Shown: positions 1-9,223 of the stretch, in pieces | Layout of the letters: every line of letters begins with the position of its first letter | Numbering within the stretch: position 1 is the first letter of the stretch | Source: Amycolatopsis acididurans | Lineage (GTDB): Bacteria; Actinomycetota; Actinomycetes; Mycobacteriales; Pseudonocardiaceae | Reading direction: 5' to 3' | Length of the DNA stretch: 64,000 bases | Assembly: GCF_012328925.1 (NCBI RefSeq) | Contig: NZ_JAAXLS010000002.1 | Coordinates: 186,001 to 250,000 of the forward strand | Notes under the pieces: generated by a model | What the model was told of the DNA's origin: nothing | Database searches by the model: none | Seen by the model: only the letters and a program-made list of their open reading frames with translations | Program-made: the position numbers and the translations under genes

Positions 1-222
1 GGCGTCCTCGTGCTCGGACAGGTACGCGATCGCCACGTCGGCGCCCTCCTTGGCGAAGGCGACCGCCACGGCGCGGCCGGTCCCGGAATCGCCGCCGGTG
101 ATCAGCGCACGCCGGTCCCGGAGCAGGTCACGCCCGGTGTAGTCGCTCATCGCGTCCCGCGGCTTCGGCCGCATCTCTTCGGTCGAGCCGGGCGGTTCCT
201 GCTGCTGCGGAGGTGTGCTCAT
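1..222 (-). CDS. Short-chain dehydrogenase/reductase, N-terminal part (cut by window edge)
   Basis: Only the first 74 codons lie in the window; the gene continues beyond position 1. The start is the ATG at 222-220. After a Pro/Gln-rich leader of about 30 residues comes a Rossmann beta-alpha turn, ALITGGDSGTGRAVAVAFAKEG, whose TGxxxGxG nucleotide-binding motif sits at residues 42-49. The leader and the motif resemble the YghA/YdaD-type SDRs (general stress or glucose/ribitol dehydrogenase-like), which use NAD(P)H. The catalytic Tyr-Lys pair is outside the window, so the substrate cannot be inferred. The gene is divergent from the next SDR with a gap of about 56 bp. Confidence 0.85.
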   Translation of the reverse strand, partial: MSTPPQQQEPPGSTEEMRPKPRDAMSDYTGRDLLRDRRALITGGDSGTGRAVAVAFAKEGADVAIAYLSEHEDA

Positions 223-278
223 ACCGGTCGTGATGCCCACGTCCGATTGGCCCAAACGTCGCCGGGTACCCGGCCGGA

Positions 279-1331
279 ATGAGTAACGGGTTGCGCGTCG
301 TGGTCACCGGCGCGAGCGGCAACGTGGGCACGAGCGTCATCGAAGCACTGGCCGCCGATCCCGGGGTCGGCTCGATCCTCGGTATCGTTCGCCGCCAGCC
401 GGGCTGGACGCCGCCGAAGACGGAATGGGCGCTGGCCGATGTCGGGGAGGACGATCTCGGGTACCTGGTGCGTGGTGCGGACGTGGTGATCCATCTCGCG
501 TGGCTGTTCCAGCCCACGCACGACCCGACGGTCACCTGGCGCGTCAACGTCCTGGGCAGCATCCGGCTGTTCGAGGCGGTCGCCAGGGAACGCGTACCGG
601 CACTGGTGCACGCGTCCTCCGTCGGCGCCTATTCGCCAGGGGACGGGGAAGGGCCGGTGGACGAGTCCTGGCCGACGCACGGCTGGCCCGAAGCCGCCTA
701 TCCACGCGAAAAGGCCTATCTTGAACGGTTTCTGGACGCCTTCGAACTTGCGCACGCCGAGACGAGGGTCGTGCGGATGCGCCCGGCGTTCATCTTCAAA
801 CGGGAATCGGCCTCCCAGCAACGGCGTCTGTTCGCGGGCCCGTTCGTGCCGGGGCTGCTCCCGTCGCTGCTGCCCGTCGTGCCGGACGTGCCGGGGCTGC
901 GGATGCAGGGCGTGCACACCGCCGACATCGCCGAGGCGTACCGGCTCGCCGCGACGCGCGACGTGCGCGGAGCGTTCAACGTCGCCGCCGAGCCGGTGCT
1001 TGACGCGCCTGTGCTCGCCGGGCTGATCGGCGCGCGCACCGTGCGCCTGCCGAAATGGGCACTACGCGGACCGCTGGCCGCGGCCTGGCGGCTGCACGTC
1101 GTCCCGGCGACTCCCGGGCTCTTCGAGACCGTGCTCCGACTGCCCACAATGGACACTTCGCGGGCGCGTACCGAACTCGGCTGGACGCCTCGCTACACCG
1201 CGACGGACGCGATCGCGGAGTTCCTCACCGGCCTTCGCCACGGCGCGGGCATGGACACCCCGCCGCTGGCGCCGGACAGCGCGCGCGGACGGCTCGCCGA
1301 GTTGCGCACGGGGGTCGGAAGCCAAGCCTGA
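279..1331 (+). CDS. NAD-dependent epimerase/dehydratase family protein (extended SDR)
   Basis: The 350-residue protein is a cytosolic extended SDR. The Rossmann motif TGASGNVG lies at residues 10-17, the catalytic Ser region HASSVGAYSP at 111-120, and the Tyr-Lys pair in YPREK at 141-145. These assign it to the NAD-dependent sugar epimerase/dehydratase superfamily; the exact substrate is unknown. The C-terminal third is the variable substrate domain. The start is an ATG with only a weak GGCCGGA element before it. The next gene, an M20 peptidase, follows after 38 bp on the same strand and could be co-transcribed. Confidence 0.85.
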   Translation: MSNGLRVVVTGASGNVGTSVIEALAADPGVGSILGIVRRQPGWTPPKTEWALADVGEDDLGYLVRGADVVIHLAWLFQPTHDPTVTWRVNVLGSIRLFEAVARERVPALVHASSVGAYSPGDGEGPVDESWPTHGWPEAAYPREKAYLERFLDAFELAHAETRVVRMRPAFIFKRESASQQRRLFAGPFVPGLLPSLLPVVPDVPGLRMQGVHTADIAEAYRLAATRDVRGAFNVAAEPVLDAPVLAGLIGARTVRLPKWALRGPLAAAWRLHVVPATPGLFETVLRLPTMDTSRARTELGWTPRYTATDAIAEFLTGLRHGAGMDTPPLAPDSARGRLAELRTGVGSQA

Positions 1332-1369
1332 CCCGGCACGGTACCCGGCGAGGATGATAGGAAGAGCCG

Positions 1370-2692
1370 GTGACCGAACCGAGCATGATCGACAGCGCGG
1401 CCGACGAGGCCGTCACGCTCACCAGCGAGCTGATCCGCATCGACACCACCAACACCGGTGATCCGGACACGCTGGTGGGGGAGCGGGCGGCGGCGGAGTA
1501 CGTGGCCGATAAGCTCACCGAGGCCGGTTACGAGATCACCTACGTCGAGTCCGGCGGCAAGAACCGGCACAACGTCATCGCGCGGCTGCCCGGCGCCGAC
1601 CCCGGCCGTGGCGCGCTGCTGGTGCACGGCCACCTCGACGTGGTGCCCGCCGATGCGTCGGAGTGGTCGGTGCACCCGTTCTCCGGCGCGATCCAGGACG
1701 GTTACGTCTGGGGCCGGGGCGCGGTCGACATGAAGGACATGGTCGGCATGACGCTGGCGCTGGCCAGGCACTACAAGCGGCACGGCATCGTGCCGCCGCG
1801 CGACATGATCTTCGCGTTCCTCGCCGACGAAGAGGCCGGGGGCAAGTTCGGCGCGCAGTGGCTGGTGGAGCACCGGCCCGAGCTGTTCGAGGGCGCGACG
1901 GAGGCGATCAGCGAGGTCGGCGGGTTCTCCATCACGCTCAAGGACGACGTCCGCACCTACCTGATCGAGACGGCGGAGAAAGGCATCCGCTGGATGAAGC
2001 TGCGGGTGCGCGGCACCGCAGGGCACGGCTCGATGATCCATCGCGACAACGCCGTCACCAAGCTGTCGGAGGCGGTCGCGCGCCTGGGCAACCACCGTTT
2101 CCCGCTCGTGCTCACCGATTCGGTGCGGGAGTTCCTCGCGGGCGTCACCGAGATCACCGGCTGGGACTTTCCGGAGGACGATCTCGACGGCGCCGTGGCG
2201 AAGCTGGGCAACATCTCGCGCATGATCGGCGCGACCCTGCGCGACACCGCCAACCCGACGATGCTCACCGCCGGGTACAAGTCGAACGTGATCCCGTCGG
2301 TGGCCGAGGCGGCGGTCGACTGCCGCATCCTGCCCGGCAGGCTGGAGGCGTTCGACCGCGAACTGGACGAGATCCTCGGGCCGGACATCGAGAAGGAGTG
2401 GATGGAACTCCCGCCGGTGGAGACCACGTTCGACGGGGCGCTGGTGGACGCGATGACCGCGTCGGTGCTGGCCGAGGACCCGGGCGCGAGGACGCTGCCG
2501 TACATGCTCTCGGGCGGCACGGACGCGAAGTCGTTCCAGTCGCTGGGGATTCGCAACTTCGGTTTCGCCCCGCTCAAGCTGCCCGCGGATCTGGACTTCT
2601 CGGGCCTGTTCCACGGCGTGGACGAGCGGGTACCCGTCGACGCGCTGCGGTTCGGGACTCGTGTGCTGGACCGGTTCTTCCGCAGCGCCTAG
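1370..2692 (+). CDS. M20/M25/M40 family metallopeptidase
   Basis: A 440-residue zinc-dependent exopeptidase or amidohydrolase of the ArgE/DapE/carboxypeptidase G2 fold. Visible metal-site motifs are VHGHLDVVP (His86/His88/Asp90), GRGAVDMKD (Asp120) and the ADEEAGG general-base/metal pair (Glu154-Glu155). The central dimerisation domain carries GTAGHGSMIH. A GTG start is preceded by AGGAAG at good spacing. Position and type match Rv2141c of Mycobacterium tuberculosis, which also lies near uppP (known synteny, recalled and not searched). The stop codon overlaps that of the convergent small coiled-coil gene. A second, distinct M20 paralogue lies at 17.2-18.5 kb. The natural substrate is unknown. 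Confidence 0.9.
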   Translation: MTEPSMIDSAADEAVTLTSELIRIDTTNTGDPDTLVGERAAAEYVADKLTEAGYEITYVESGGKNRHNVIARLPGADPGRGALLVHGHLDVVPADASEWSVHPFSGAIQDGYVWGRGAVDMKDMVGMTLALARHYKRHGIVPPRDMIFAFLADEEAGGKFGAQWLVEHRPELFEGATEAISEVGGFSITLKDDVRTYLIETAEKGIRWMKLRVRGTAGHGSMIHRDNAVTKLSEAVARLGNHRFPLVLTDSVREFLAGVTEITGWDFPEDDLDGAVAKLGNISRMIGATLRDTANPTMLTAGYKSNVIPSVAEAAVDCRILPGRLEAFDRELDEILGPDIEKEWMELPPVETTFDGALVDAMTASVLAEDPGARTLPYMLSGGTDAKSFQSLGIRNFGFAPLKLPADLDFSGLFHGVDERVPVDALRFGTRVLDRFFRSA

Positions 2693-3009
2693 GAAGGCCG
2701 GTCGTTCTCCCGGCTGATCAGGGTGGTCAGCAGACCGGTGATCTGGTCGAGCCCCGCGGCCGTCACGTCGAACTTGCCCCGCATCTCGGTGAAACCGTCG
2801 TCGACCTTGCGCTCGAGCGCGTCGATACGCCGGTCCACCGCGTCGAACCGCCGGTCCACTGCGCCGAATTGCTCCCGCGTCTGCACCGCCAATACGTTGA
2901 TCGCCTGGCGGTTGGCGTCGACCTTGACCGCCAGATCGGCGATGTGTCGCGCCGCGGCTGCGTCCTGCCGCGCCGCGCGTGCCTCGACGGTCAACTCACC
3001 GACGCGCAT
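2689..3009 (-). CDS. Small coiled-coil protein, function unknown
   Basis: About 106 residues, almost wholly heptad-like helix rich in Ala, Arg, Asp and Glu (for example VDRRFDAVDRRIDALERKVDDG), ending in a hydrophobic LLTTLIS segment. The start is uncertain. The frame is open well upstream but runs into the preceding DUF5703 gene, and the coiled coil seems to begin a few residues before the only ATG (3009-3007), so a non-ATG start near the DUF5703 stop is possible. Short coiled-coil proteins of this look are common in actinomycetes without an assigned role. It is the last gene of a minus-strand chain, lipoprotein -> DUF5703 -> this gene, and is convergent with the M20 gene. Confidence 0.6.
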   Translation of the reverse strand: MRVGELTVEARAARQDAAAARHIADLAVKVDANRQAINVLAVQTREQFGAVDRRFDAVDRRIDALERKVDDGFTEMRGKFDVTAAGLDQITGLLTTLISRENDRPS

Positions 3010-3056
3010 CTCCAGCGCGCCGACACGGGCTTCGAGTTCAGGCGATGCCGGGCCTG

Positions 3057-3275
3057 CTAGGAGGCCAGGTAGCCGACCTCGGCGGGACGGCGTTTGCGGC
3101 GGAGCCAGACGCGCCGCGTGCCGTCGGAGTAGAGCCGGACCGTGGACAGTTCCCAGCCCGCGAACTCGGCGTGGATGGAGAGCTGGGTCGCGGCCGCACG
3201 CCGGGACAGGCCTGGCGGGAGCTGCAGCCGGCGGTACTCCCAATCCTCGTCGACCACCGCCTCCTGCTGTTTCAT
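3057..3275 (-). CDS. DUF5703 family protein
   Basis: A 72-residue basic cytosolic protein. The core WEYRRLQLPPGLSRRAAATQ followed by SIHAEFAGWELSTVRLY and WLRRK is the conserved pattern of the actinobacterial DUF5703 family, which has no known function. The longer frame upstream is non-coding shadow. The ATG chosen forms an ATGA overlap with the stop of the lipoprotein gene, a strong sign of translational coupling. Downstream is the small coiled-coil gene. Its conserved position beside the lipoprotein and M20 genes suggests a shared but unknown envelope-related role (inference). Confidence 0.8.
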   Translation of the reverse strand: MKQQEAVVDEDWEYRRLQLPPGLSRRAAATQLSIHAEFAGWELSTVRLYSDGTRRVWLRRKRRPAEVGYLAS

Positions 3276-4270
3276 GGCTGGATCACCTGGATCCCTTCTC
3301 CTGTTGCCGAGCCGACGAACACCCGCGAGGTCTGCTCGTCGACGGTGATCGAATTCGGCTGTCGCACCGTCGGGAACCGGTACTTCTCGACCGGTTCGCC
3401 GCCGCGCACGTCGAACCCCACGACCTCGTTGCGTCCGGTGAGGGTGACCCACGCGAGCGACCGCTTGGCGTCATAGGCGATGCCGTAGACGCCGCCGGGG
3501 ACCGGGTACATCTGCCGCAGCAGCAACGGGTCCGCGGAGAACGCGAGCAGCGCGCCGGCACGCGTGTCGGTCACCAGCACCCGCCCGTAGGAGTCGGTGA
3601 CCGCGTTCGTGGCGCCGTCACCGGCCCGCAGGCCCTCGCCGACCGTGCCGCCAGCGACGTCGACGGAGAACACGGCCGTGCGCAGCCGGTCGAGCACGAC
3701 GGTGTGGTCGCCGGGCCGCAGGACCTGATCGGCGCTGTAGAGCCCGCCGGTGATCGTCTTGACCAGCGCGTCGCCCTGGAAGACGTCGATGGCCTTGCGG
3801 TCGCGCACGGCGACGAGCGTCTGGCCACCTGCCATGACGGCGCTCGCGGGCTGTCCCGCGACCTTGAGCACCGATACCTGCCCGGCGGGCAGCGCGATGC
3901 GGGCCACCTCGCCCTTCGCCGGAATCGTCGCCAGCAGCTGCCCGCCGGAGACGTCGAGCTGTTCGACCGGCCCGTCCACGGCGACGCGCACCGGGGCGGC
4001 GGCCGTGTCGTCGGACCGGTAGAGCAGCACGTCCTGGCCGGACGCGACGGCGAGAGTGCGGCTGGCGGGATCGGTGACGATCGCGGTCACCGCCGCCGAG
4101 GGGAGTACCGTGCCCGCGGGGGGAACCGACGGCGCCGGCGAAACGGGTGCCGTCGCCGCGACGGGATTGGTCACGATCTGCAGCTCGTCGTCACCCTGGC
4201 CGTTACCGGACGAGCAGCCCGAAGCGAGTAGCGCACCTGCTATCGCCACCGCCACGGCCGACCTCCGCAC
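3272..4270 (-). CDS. YncE-like beta-propeller lipoprotein (LppL-like position)
   Basis: A 332-residue exported lipoprotein. The start is a GTG with a GGAGG element five bases upstream; a longer frame to 4330 exists but lacks support. The N-terminus VRRSAVAVAIAGALLASGC is a lipoprotein signal peptide with lipobox LASG|C. The mature part contains repeated blade-like units (VTDPASRTLAVASGQDVLLY, LAWVTLTGRNEVVGFD, ITVDEQTSRVFVG), as in YncE/surface-layer beta-propellers. Such propellers usually serve as protein or ligand scaffolds. M. tuberculosis has the lipoprotein gene lppL at a comparable place near uppP; equivalence is likely but not proven from this sequence. The stop overlaps the DUF5703 start. 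Confidence 0.8.
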   Translation of the reverse strand: MRRSAVAVAIAGALLASGCSSGNGQGDDELQIVTNPVAATAPVSPAPSVPPAGTVLPSAAVTAIVTDPASRTLAVASGQDVLLYRSDDTAAAPVRVAVDGPVEQLDVSGGQLLATIPAKGEVARIALPAGQVSVLKVAGQPASAVMAGGQTLVAVRDRKAIDVFQGDALVKTITGGLYSADQVLRPGDHTVVLDRLRTAVFSVDVAGGTVGEGLRAGDGATNAVTDSYGRVLVTDTRAGALLAFSADPLLLRQMYPVPGGVYGIAYDAKRSLAWVTLTGRNEVVGFDVRGGEPVEKYRFPTVRQPNSITVDEQTSRVFVGSATGEGIQVIQP

Positions 4271-4348
4271 GCGCCCTCCGGACTTCTGCTCACTTGGGCC
4301 TAGCATGCTCCAGATTGCCCGCCACGTCACGCGTGTGTCACCTGCTTG

Positions 4349-5305
4349 TCACTTGGGCCACCGCTCGGGGTAACCGAACTGGATCGCGCTGACGTCGTCG
4401 AGCGCGGCTTTGATGGCGTGCGGCAGAGCGATCTCCTCCGCCGCGAGAGAGCCGGTGAGCTGGCCGGTGTCGCGGGCGCCGACGACGGGGGCGACCACGC
4501 CGGGCCGGTCGCGCACCCAGGCGAGTGCGACCACCAGGGGAGAGGTGCCCAGGCCATCGGCGGCCGTGGACACCGCCTCCACGATGCGGGCCGCCCGGTC
4601 CGTGCGGTGCTGTTCGACGTAGCCCGCGTAGGCGGGGGAGGCGCCGCGCGAGTCGGCGGGCGTGCCGGTGCGGTACTTGCCGGTCAGCACCCCGCGGCCG
4701 AGCGGGGCCCACGGCAGCAGCCCGATCCCGTGGTGCACCGCGGCCGGCACCACCTCACGCTCGACGCCGCGCTCCACCAGCGAGTACTCGACCTGCGTGG
4801 AGACCAGCGACGTCCGCGACGCGGCGGTCGCGAGCTGCCAGCCCGCGTAGTTCGACACACCGGTGTAGCGGACCTTGCCGGAGCTGACCGCGTAGTCGAG
4901 CGCGGACAGCGTCTCCTCGAGCGGCACGCTGGCGTCCCACGCGTGCAGCTGCCACAGGTCGATGTGATCGGTGCCCAGCCGGCGCAGCGACCCGTCGAGT
5001 GCGGTGAGCAGCGCGCCGCGCGAGGCGCCGCCGCCGAACGGCCCGTCGGTGCGGCGGGCGACGGCCTTCGTCGCGATCACCAGGTCGTCGCGCGGAACCA
5101 GGTCGGCGATCAGGGAGCCGAGGATTCGTTCGCACTCGCCCTCGGCGTAGATGTCGGCGGTGTCCACCAGCGTTCCCCCGGCGTCCACGAACACGACCAG
5201 CTGGCTCGCCGCCTCCTCGGCGTCGGTATCGCTGCCCCAGCTCATGGTGCCCAGCGCCATCCTGGAGACGCGCAGTCCCGACCGTCCCAGCTGTCGCTTC
5301 TCCAT
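4349..5305 (-). CDS. Aldo/keto reductase
   Basis: A 318-residue NADPH-dependent (beta/alpha)8 oxidoreductase. The full catalytic tetrad is visible: Asp48 and Tyr53 in DTADIY, Lys80 in IATK and His121 in LWQLHAWD. The cofactor end of the barrel carries VVGARDTGQL near the C-terminus. The N-terminus MEKRQLGRSGLRVSRMALGT is the family norm and fixes the ATG start. It belongs with the actinobacterial AKR11/12-like aldo/keto reductases; the physiological substrate is not evident. It is divergent from uppP, about 100 bp away. Confidence 0.9.
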   Translation of the reverse strand: MEKRQLGRSGLRVSRMALGTMSWGSDTDAEEAASQLVVFVDAGGTLVDTADIYAEGECERILGSLIADLVPRDDLVIATKAVARRTDGPFGGGASRGALLTALDGSLRRLGTDHIDLWQLHAWDASVPLEETLSALDYAVSSGKVRYTGVSNYAGWQLATAASRTSLVSTQVEYSLVERGVEREVVPAAVHHGIGLLPWAPLGRGVLTGKYRTGTPADSRGASPAYAGYVEQHRTDRAARIVEAVSTAADGLGTSPLVVALAWVRDRPGVVAPVVGARDTGQLTGSLAAEEIALPHAIKAALDDVSAIQFGYPERWPK

Positions 5306-5408
5306 AACTCCAGAGAGTAACTGGGTGGCGAAGCGACGCCCGTGTGGGCCACGATCCCGCGATCGCTACCCTGCGCTCCGTGCATAACAGACTTTTCGCC
5401 AGGGCCCG

Positions 5409-6251
5409 GTGATCATGGGCTGGTTCGAAGCCATCGTCCTCGGCCTGGTCCAGGGCCTCACCGAGTTCCTCCCCATCTCCTCCAGTGCGCACCTGCGGAT
5501 CACCGCCGCGCTCGCCGGCTGGGACGACCCCGGCGCCGCGTTCACCGCCGTGATCCAGATCGGCACCGAACTCGCCGTGGTGCTCTACTTCGGCCGCAAG
5601 ATCGGCCAGATCGTCCGGGGCTGGTTCTTCTCCCTGTACAAGAAGGAATACCGGCAGGACCCGGACGCGCGGATGGGCTGGCTGGTGATCGTCGGCTCGA
5701 TCCCGATCGTGGTGCTGGGGCTGCTGTTCCAGGACGACATCCATCACACCTTCCGGGATCTGCGGATCACCGCGACGGTGCTGATCGTGTTCGGCATCAT
5801 CCTCGCCATCGCCGACCGCATCGGCTCGCAGCAGCGCACCCTGGATCAGCTGACCGTGCCGCACGGGCTCGGTTACGGCTTCGCGCAGGCACTGGCGCTC
5901 GTGCCGGGTGTGTCGCGCTCGGGCGGCACGGTCACCGGCGGTCTGCTGCTCGGCTACACCCGCGCGGAGGCCACCGAGTACGCGTTCCTGCTCGCGGTGC
6001 CCGCCGTGTTCGGCTCCGGCCTGTACGAGGTCAGCAAGATCGGCGGCGCGAACAGCCCGCAGTGGGGGCCGACGATCCTGGCCACGCTCGTCTCCTTCGG
6101 CGTCGGCTACCTGGTGATCTCGTGGCTGATGAACTTCATCAAGACCAAGAGCTACCTGCCGTTCGTGATCTACCGGGTCGCGCTGGGCGCCGCGTTGTTC
6201 GTGCTGATCTTCACCGGGGTTCTCGATCCCAGCGCGGGACCCGACTTCTGA
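5409..6251 (+). CDS. uppP: Undecaprenyl-diphosphatase
   Basis: The 280-residue integral membrane enzyme dephosphorylates undecaprenyl diphosphate, recycling the lipid carrier for peptidoglycan and other envelope polymers. The BacA/UppP signature motifs are present: (E/Q)-rich motif 1 as [14 protein letters not shown] at residues 15-28 and motif 2 as [13 protein letters not shown] near residue 170. About eight hydrophobic helices are visible. Start choice is GTG 5409 or ATG 5415, two codons apart; neither has a strong ribosome site. The histidine phosphatase gene follows after 76 bp, the same order as Rv2136c-Rv2135c. High level of UppP is known to give bacitracin tolerance. Confidence 0.95.
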   Translation: MIMGWFEAIVLGLVQGLTEFLPISSSAHLRITAALAGWDDPGAAFTAVIQIGTELAVVLYFGRKIGQIVRGWFFSLYKKEYRQDPDARMGWLVIVGSIPIVVLGLLFQDDIHHTFRDLRITATVLIVFGIILAIADRIGSQQRTLDQLTVPHGLGYGFAQALALVPGVSRSGGTVTGGLLLGYTRAEATEYAFLLAVPAVFGSGLYEVSKIGGANSPQWGPTILATLVSFGVGYLVISWLMNFIKTKSYLPFVIYRVALGAALFVLIFTGVLDPSAGPDF

Positions 6252-6327
6252 GCTGCACGTAGGGGCCAGCCCCTCGCCCACCACCACCCTCAACGGAGGC
6301 ATTGCGTGCCGCGGCTACTCTCGGGGC

Positions 6328-7038
6328 GTGGCTACCGTCATTCTGCTCCGGCACGGCCGGTCGAGCGCCAACGGTTCGGGTGTGCTCGCCGGCCGGATGC
6401 CGAAGGTCGGGCTCGACGAGACCGGGCGCACCCAGGCCAAGGCCCTGCTCGACCGGCTGGCCAAGGTGCCGCTCGCCGAGGCCGTGGTGTCGCCGCTGCT
6501 GCGCTGCAAGCAGACCCTGGCCCCGCTACTGGACGACCGCGGCATCGAGCGCACCGTCGAGCCCCGCCTGTCCGAAGTGGACTATGGCGACTGGACCGGC
6601 AGGGAGCTCAAGACGCTGGTGAAGGAACCGCTGTGGCGGGTCGTGCAGGCGCATCCGTCGGCGGCGGTGTTCCCCGGCGGGGAGGGGCTCGCGGGCATGC
6701 AGGCGCGGGCCGTCGCCGCGATCCGCGAGCACGACGCGCGGATCACCGCCGCGCACGGGGACCACGCGGTCTGGGTGGTGTGCAGTCACGGCGACGTACT
6801 GAAGGCGATCGTCGCCGACGCGCTCGGCCAGCATCTCGACTCGTTCCAGCGGATCGTGGTCGACCCGGCCTCGGTCTCCGTCGTGCGCTACACCGAGACT
6901 CGCCCATTCGTGTTGCGCGTGAATGATCACGGCTCGGATTTCGCGGCAATAGTGCCCGAGAAGCCCAAGCGCGGTAGGAAGAAGGCATCCTCCGACGCCA
7001 CGGTCGGAGGTTCTACGGGACAAAGGGGCCGCGCGTGA
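6328..7038 (+). CDS. MSMEG_4193 family histidine phosphatase (phosphoglycerate mutase-like)
   Basis: A 236-residue cytosolic member of the histidine phosphatase superfamily. The catalytic RHG motif lies at the very N-terminus (VILLRHGRSSAN), and the second histidine occurs in VVCSHGDVLKAI. The actinobacteria-restricted MSMEG_4193 subfamily is normally encoded next to uppP, DUF3090 and SCO1664-family genes; here only uppP is adjacent, the other two lie 25 kb away. GTG start. The last about 25 residues are a basic Lys/Arg tail (KPKRGRKKASS). The true substrate is unknown; a phosphomonoesterase role is expected from the family. Confidence 0.88.
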   Translation: MATVILLRHGRSSANGSGVLAGRMPKVGLDETGRTQAKALLDRLAKVPLAEAVVSPLLRCKQTLAPLLDDRGIERTVEPRLSEVDYGDWTGRELKTLVKEPLWRVVQAHPSAAVFPGGEGLAGMQARAVAAIREHDARITAAHGDHAVWVVCSHGDVLKAIVADALGQHLDSFQRIVVDPASVSVVRYTETRPFVLRVNDHGSDFAAIVPEKPKRGRKKASSDATVGGSTGQRGRA

Positions 7039-7111
7039 GTGAGCTTGCGAACGAACGATGCACCACAGCAGTACGGGCTCACGGGAGTGCCGAGGGAAGC
7101 GAGGCGCGCCT

Positions 7112-9172
7112 GTGAGTACCGCGTTGCCGCCGGACAATCCGTTCGCCAAGCCGAGCGAGCTGCCCTACGGCATGCCGCCGTTCGACCGGATCACCGAGGA
7201 GCACTACGCCCCGGCGTTCGAGGCCGGGCTCGCCGAGCACGCCGCGGAGATCGAGGCGATCGCGGGCAGCGCCGAGCCGCCCACGTTCGACAACACGATC
7301 GTCGCGCTCGAACGTTCGGGCCGGCTGCTCGGCAGGGTGTCCTCGGTGTTCTTCAACCTCACCTCCTCGGACACGAACCCGGTGCTGCAGGACCTGCAGG
7401 CCGAGGTCGCGCCGAAGCTGGCGGCACACCACGACGCGATCCGCCTGGACCCGAAGCTCTACGGCCGGGTGCGTGAGCTGTACGAGCGCCGCGAGGAACT
7501 CGGGCTGGACGCCGAGTCGGCGTGGCTGCTGGAGCGCGTGCACACCGATTTCGAACGGGCGGGCGCGGGCCTGCCGGAGGCCGACCAGCGGCGGCTGCGC
7601 AAGCTCAACGAAGAGCTGTCGATGCTGAGCACGAGCTTCCAGGAGAACCTGCTGCGCGACACCAACGACCTCGCGGTGCTCGTCGACGATCCGGCGGAGC
7701 TGGCCGGGCTGTCCGCGGACGCGATCGCGTCCGCGGGCGAGGCGGCCGCGGCGCGCGGCGAGCAGGGCCGGTACCTGCTGAACCTGAGCCTGCCCACGTC
7801 CCAGCCGCTGCTGGCGTCGCTGCAGAACCGTGAGCTGCGCAGGCGCCTGTTCGAAGCGTCGGTCTCGCGCGGCAATCGCGGCAACGACAACGACAACACG
7901 GCCGTGCTGCGGCGCATCGCGGCGCTGCGGGCCGAGCGCGCCGCACTGCTGGGCTACCCGCACCACGCCGGGTATGTGATCTCCGACGAGACCGCCCGCA
8001 CCTCCGACGCCGCGGTCGGGCTGCTGGAGCGGCTGGCGCCGGCGGCGGTGGCCAACGCCAAGCGCGACGCCGACGAGTTGCAGCGCTACCTGGCCGAGGA
8101 CGTGCCCGGCGCGAAGCTGGAGCCGTGGGACTGGGCGTTCTACGGCGAACGGGTCCGCAAGGCGCGCTACGACGTGGACGACGCGACACTGCGGCCCTAC
8201 TTCGAGCTCGACCGGGTGCTCGTCGACGGTGTGTTCTTCGCCGCGGGCAAGCTGTACGGGCTGAGCTTCACCGAGCGGCACGACCTGCCCAAGTACCACC
8301 CCGAGGTGCGGGTGTTCGAGGTCTTCGACGCCGACGGCTCGCCGCTGGGACTGTTCCTCGGCGACTACTACACGCGCGATTCCAAGCGCGGCGGCGCGTG
8401 GATGAACACGTTCGTGGACCAGTCGGACCTGCTCGGCGACCGGCCGGTGGTGGTGAACAACCTCAACATCACCCGCCCGCCGGAGGGCGAGCCGACGCTG
8501 CTGTCCTTCGACGAGGTGGTGACGGCGTTCCACGAGTTCGGGCACGCGCTGCACGCCCTGCTGTCGGCGGTGAAGTACCCGACGTTCTCGGGCACCAACG
8601 TGCCGCGTGACTTCGTCGAGTACCCGTCGCAGGTCAACGAGATGTGGATGTTGTGGCCGGAGGTGCTGGCCAACTACGCCAAGCACCACCAGACCGGCGA
8701 GCCGCTGCCGCAGCGGCTGGTCGAGCGGCTGGAGGAGTCCGCCCAGTACGGCCAGGGCTTCGCGACGACCGAGTACCTGGCCGCCGCCCTGCTGGACCAG
8801 GCATGGCACGGCATCAGCACCGACGACGACATCTCCGACGTCACCCGGTTCGAGGCACAGGCACTGGAGAAGGCAGGCGTCGCCCTGCACACCGTGCCGC
8901 CGCGCTACCGCAGCACGTACTTCGCGCACGTGTTCAGCGGCGGATACTCGGCCGGCTACTACTCCTACATCTGGAGCGAGGTGCTCGACGCCGACACGGT
9001 GGAGTGGTTCAAGGAGAACGGCGGGCTGAGCAGGGCCAACGGCGACCACTTCCGCCGCGAGCTGCTCAGCCGCGGCGGCAGCCTGGACTCGATGGCCGCG
9101 TTCCGCACGTTCCGCGGCCGCGATCCGGAGATCACGCCGCTGCTCAAGCGCCGCGGCCTCACCGGGGCCTGA
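7112..9172 (+). CDS. M3 family metallopeptidase (peptidyl-dipeptidase Dcp / oligopeptidase-like)
   Basis: A 686-residue cytosolic zinc peptidase of the thimet oligopeptidase family, which trims short peptides. The zinc motif HEFGH lies in TAFHEFGHALHALLS and the third ligand Glu in QVNEMWMLWPE about 25 residues on. The C-terminal HVFSGGYSAGYYSYIWSEV is the family substrate-binding loop. Length matches Dcp/OpdA. The start is a GTG (VSTALPPDNPF) with a GAGG element upstream; an upstream in-frame extension to 7058 looks non-coding. No signal peptide. A strong hairpin follows the stop. Confidence 0.93.
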   Translation: MSTALPPDNPFAKPSELPYGMPPFDRITEEHYAPAFEAGLAEHAAEIEAIAGSAEPPTFDNTIVALERSGRLLGRVSSVFFNLTSSDTNPVLQDLQAEVAPKLAAHHDAIRLDPKLYGRVRELYERREELGLDAESAWLLERVHTDFERAGAGLPEADQRRLRKLNEELSMLSTSFQENLLRDTNDLAVLVDDPAELAGLSADAIASAGEAAAARGEQGRYLLNLSLPTSQPLLASLQNRELRRRLFEASVSRGNRGNDNDNTAVLRRIAALRAERAALLGYPHHAGYVISDETARTSDAAVGLLERLAPAAVANAKRDADELQRYLAEDVPGAKLEPWDWAFYGERVRKARYDVDDATLRPYFELDRVLVDGVFFAAGKLYGLSFTERHDLPKYHPEVRVFEVFDADGSPLGLFLGDYYTRDSKRGGAWMNTFVDQSDLLGDRPVVVNNLNITRPPEGEPTLLSFDEVVTAFHEFGHALHALLSAVKYPTFSGTNVPRDFVEYPSQVNEMWMLWPEVLANYAKHHQTGEPLPQRLVERLEESAQYGQGFATTEYLAAALLDQAWHGISTDDDISDVTRFEAQALEKAGVALHTVPPRYRSTYFAHVFSGGYSAGYYSYIWSEVLDADTVEWFKENGGLSRANGDHFRRELLSRGGSLDSMAAFRTFRGRDPEITPLLKRRGLTGA

Positions 9173-9179
9173 GCCGTGG

Positions 9180-9210
9180 CCCCCTCATGGTGCTCCGCGC
9201 CATGAGGGGG
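9180..9210. terminator. Bidirectional hairpin terminator
   Basis: An 11-bp perfect stem, CCCCCTCATGG pairing with CCATGAGGGGG around a 9-nt loop, lies between the convergent M3 peptidase and SDR genes. There is no U-run, which is usual in very G+C-rich actinomycetes. Placement between two convergent stops supports a shared terminator. Confidence 0.75.
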
Positions 9211-9223
9211 ACCGCACGGCCGG

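Noticed and set aside
2689..3243. A 184-codon version of the small coiled-coil protein
   Set aside because: Its first 60 residues overlap the DUF5703 gene in another frame and lack the coiled-coil pattern.
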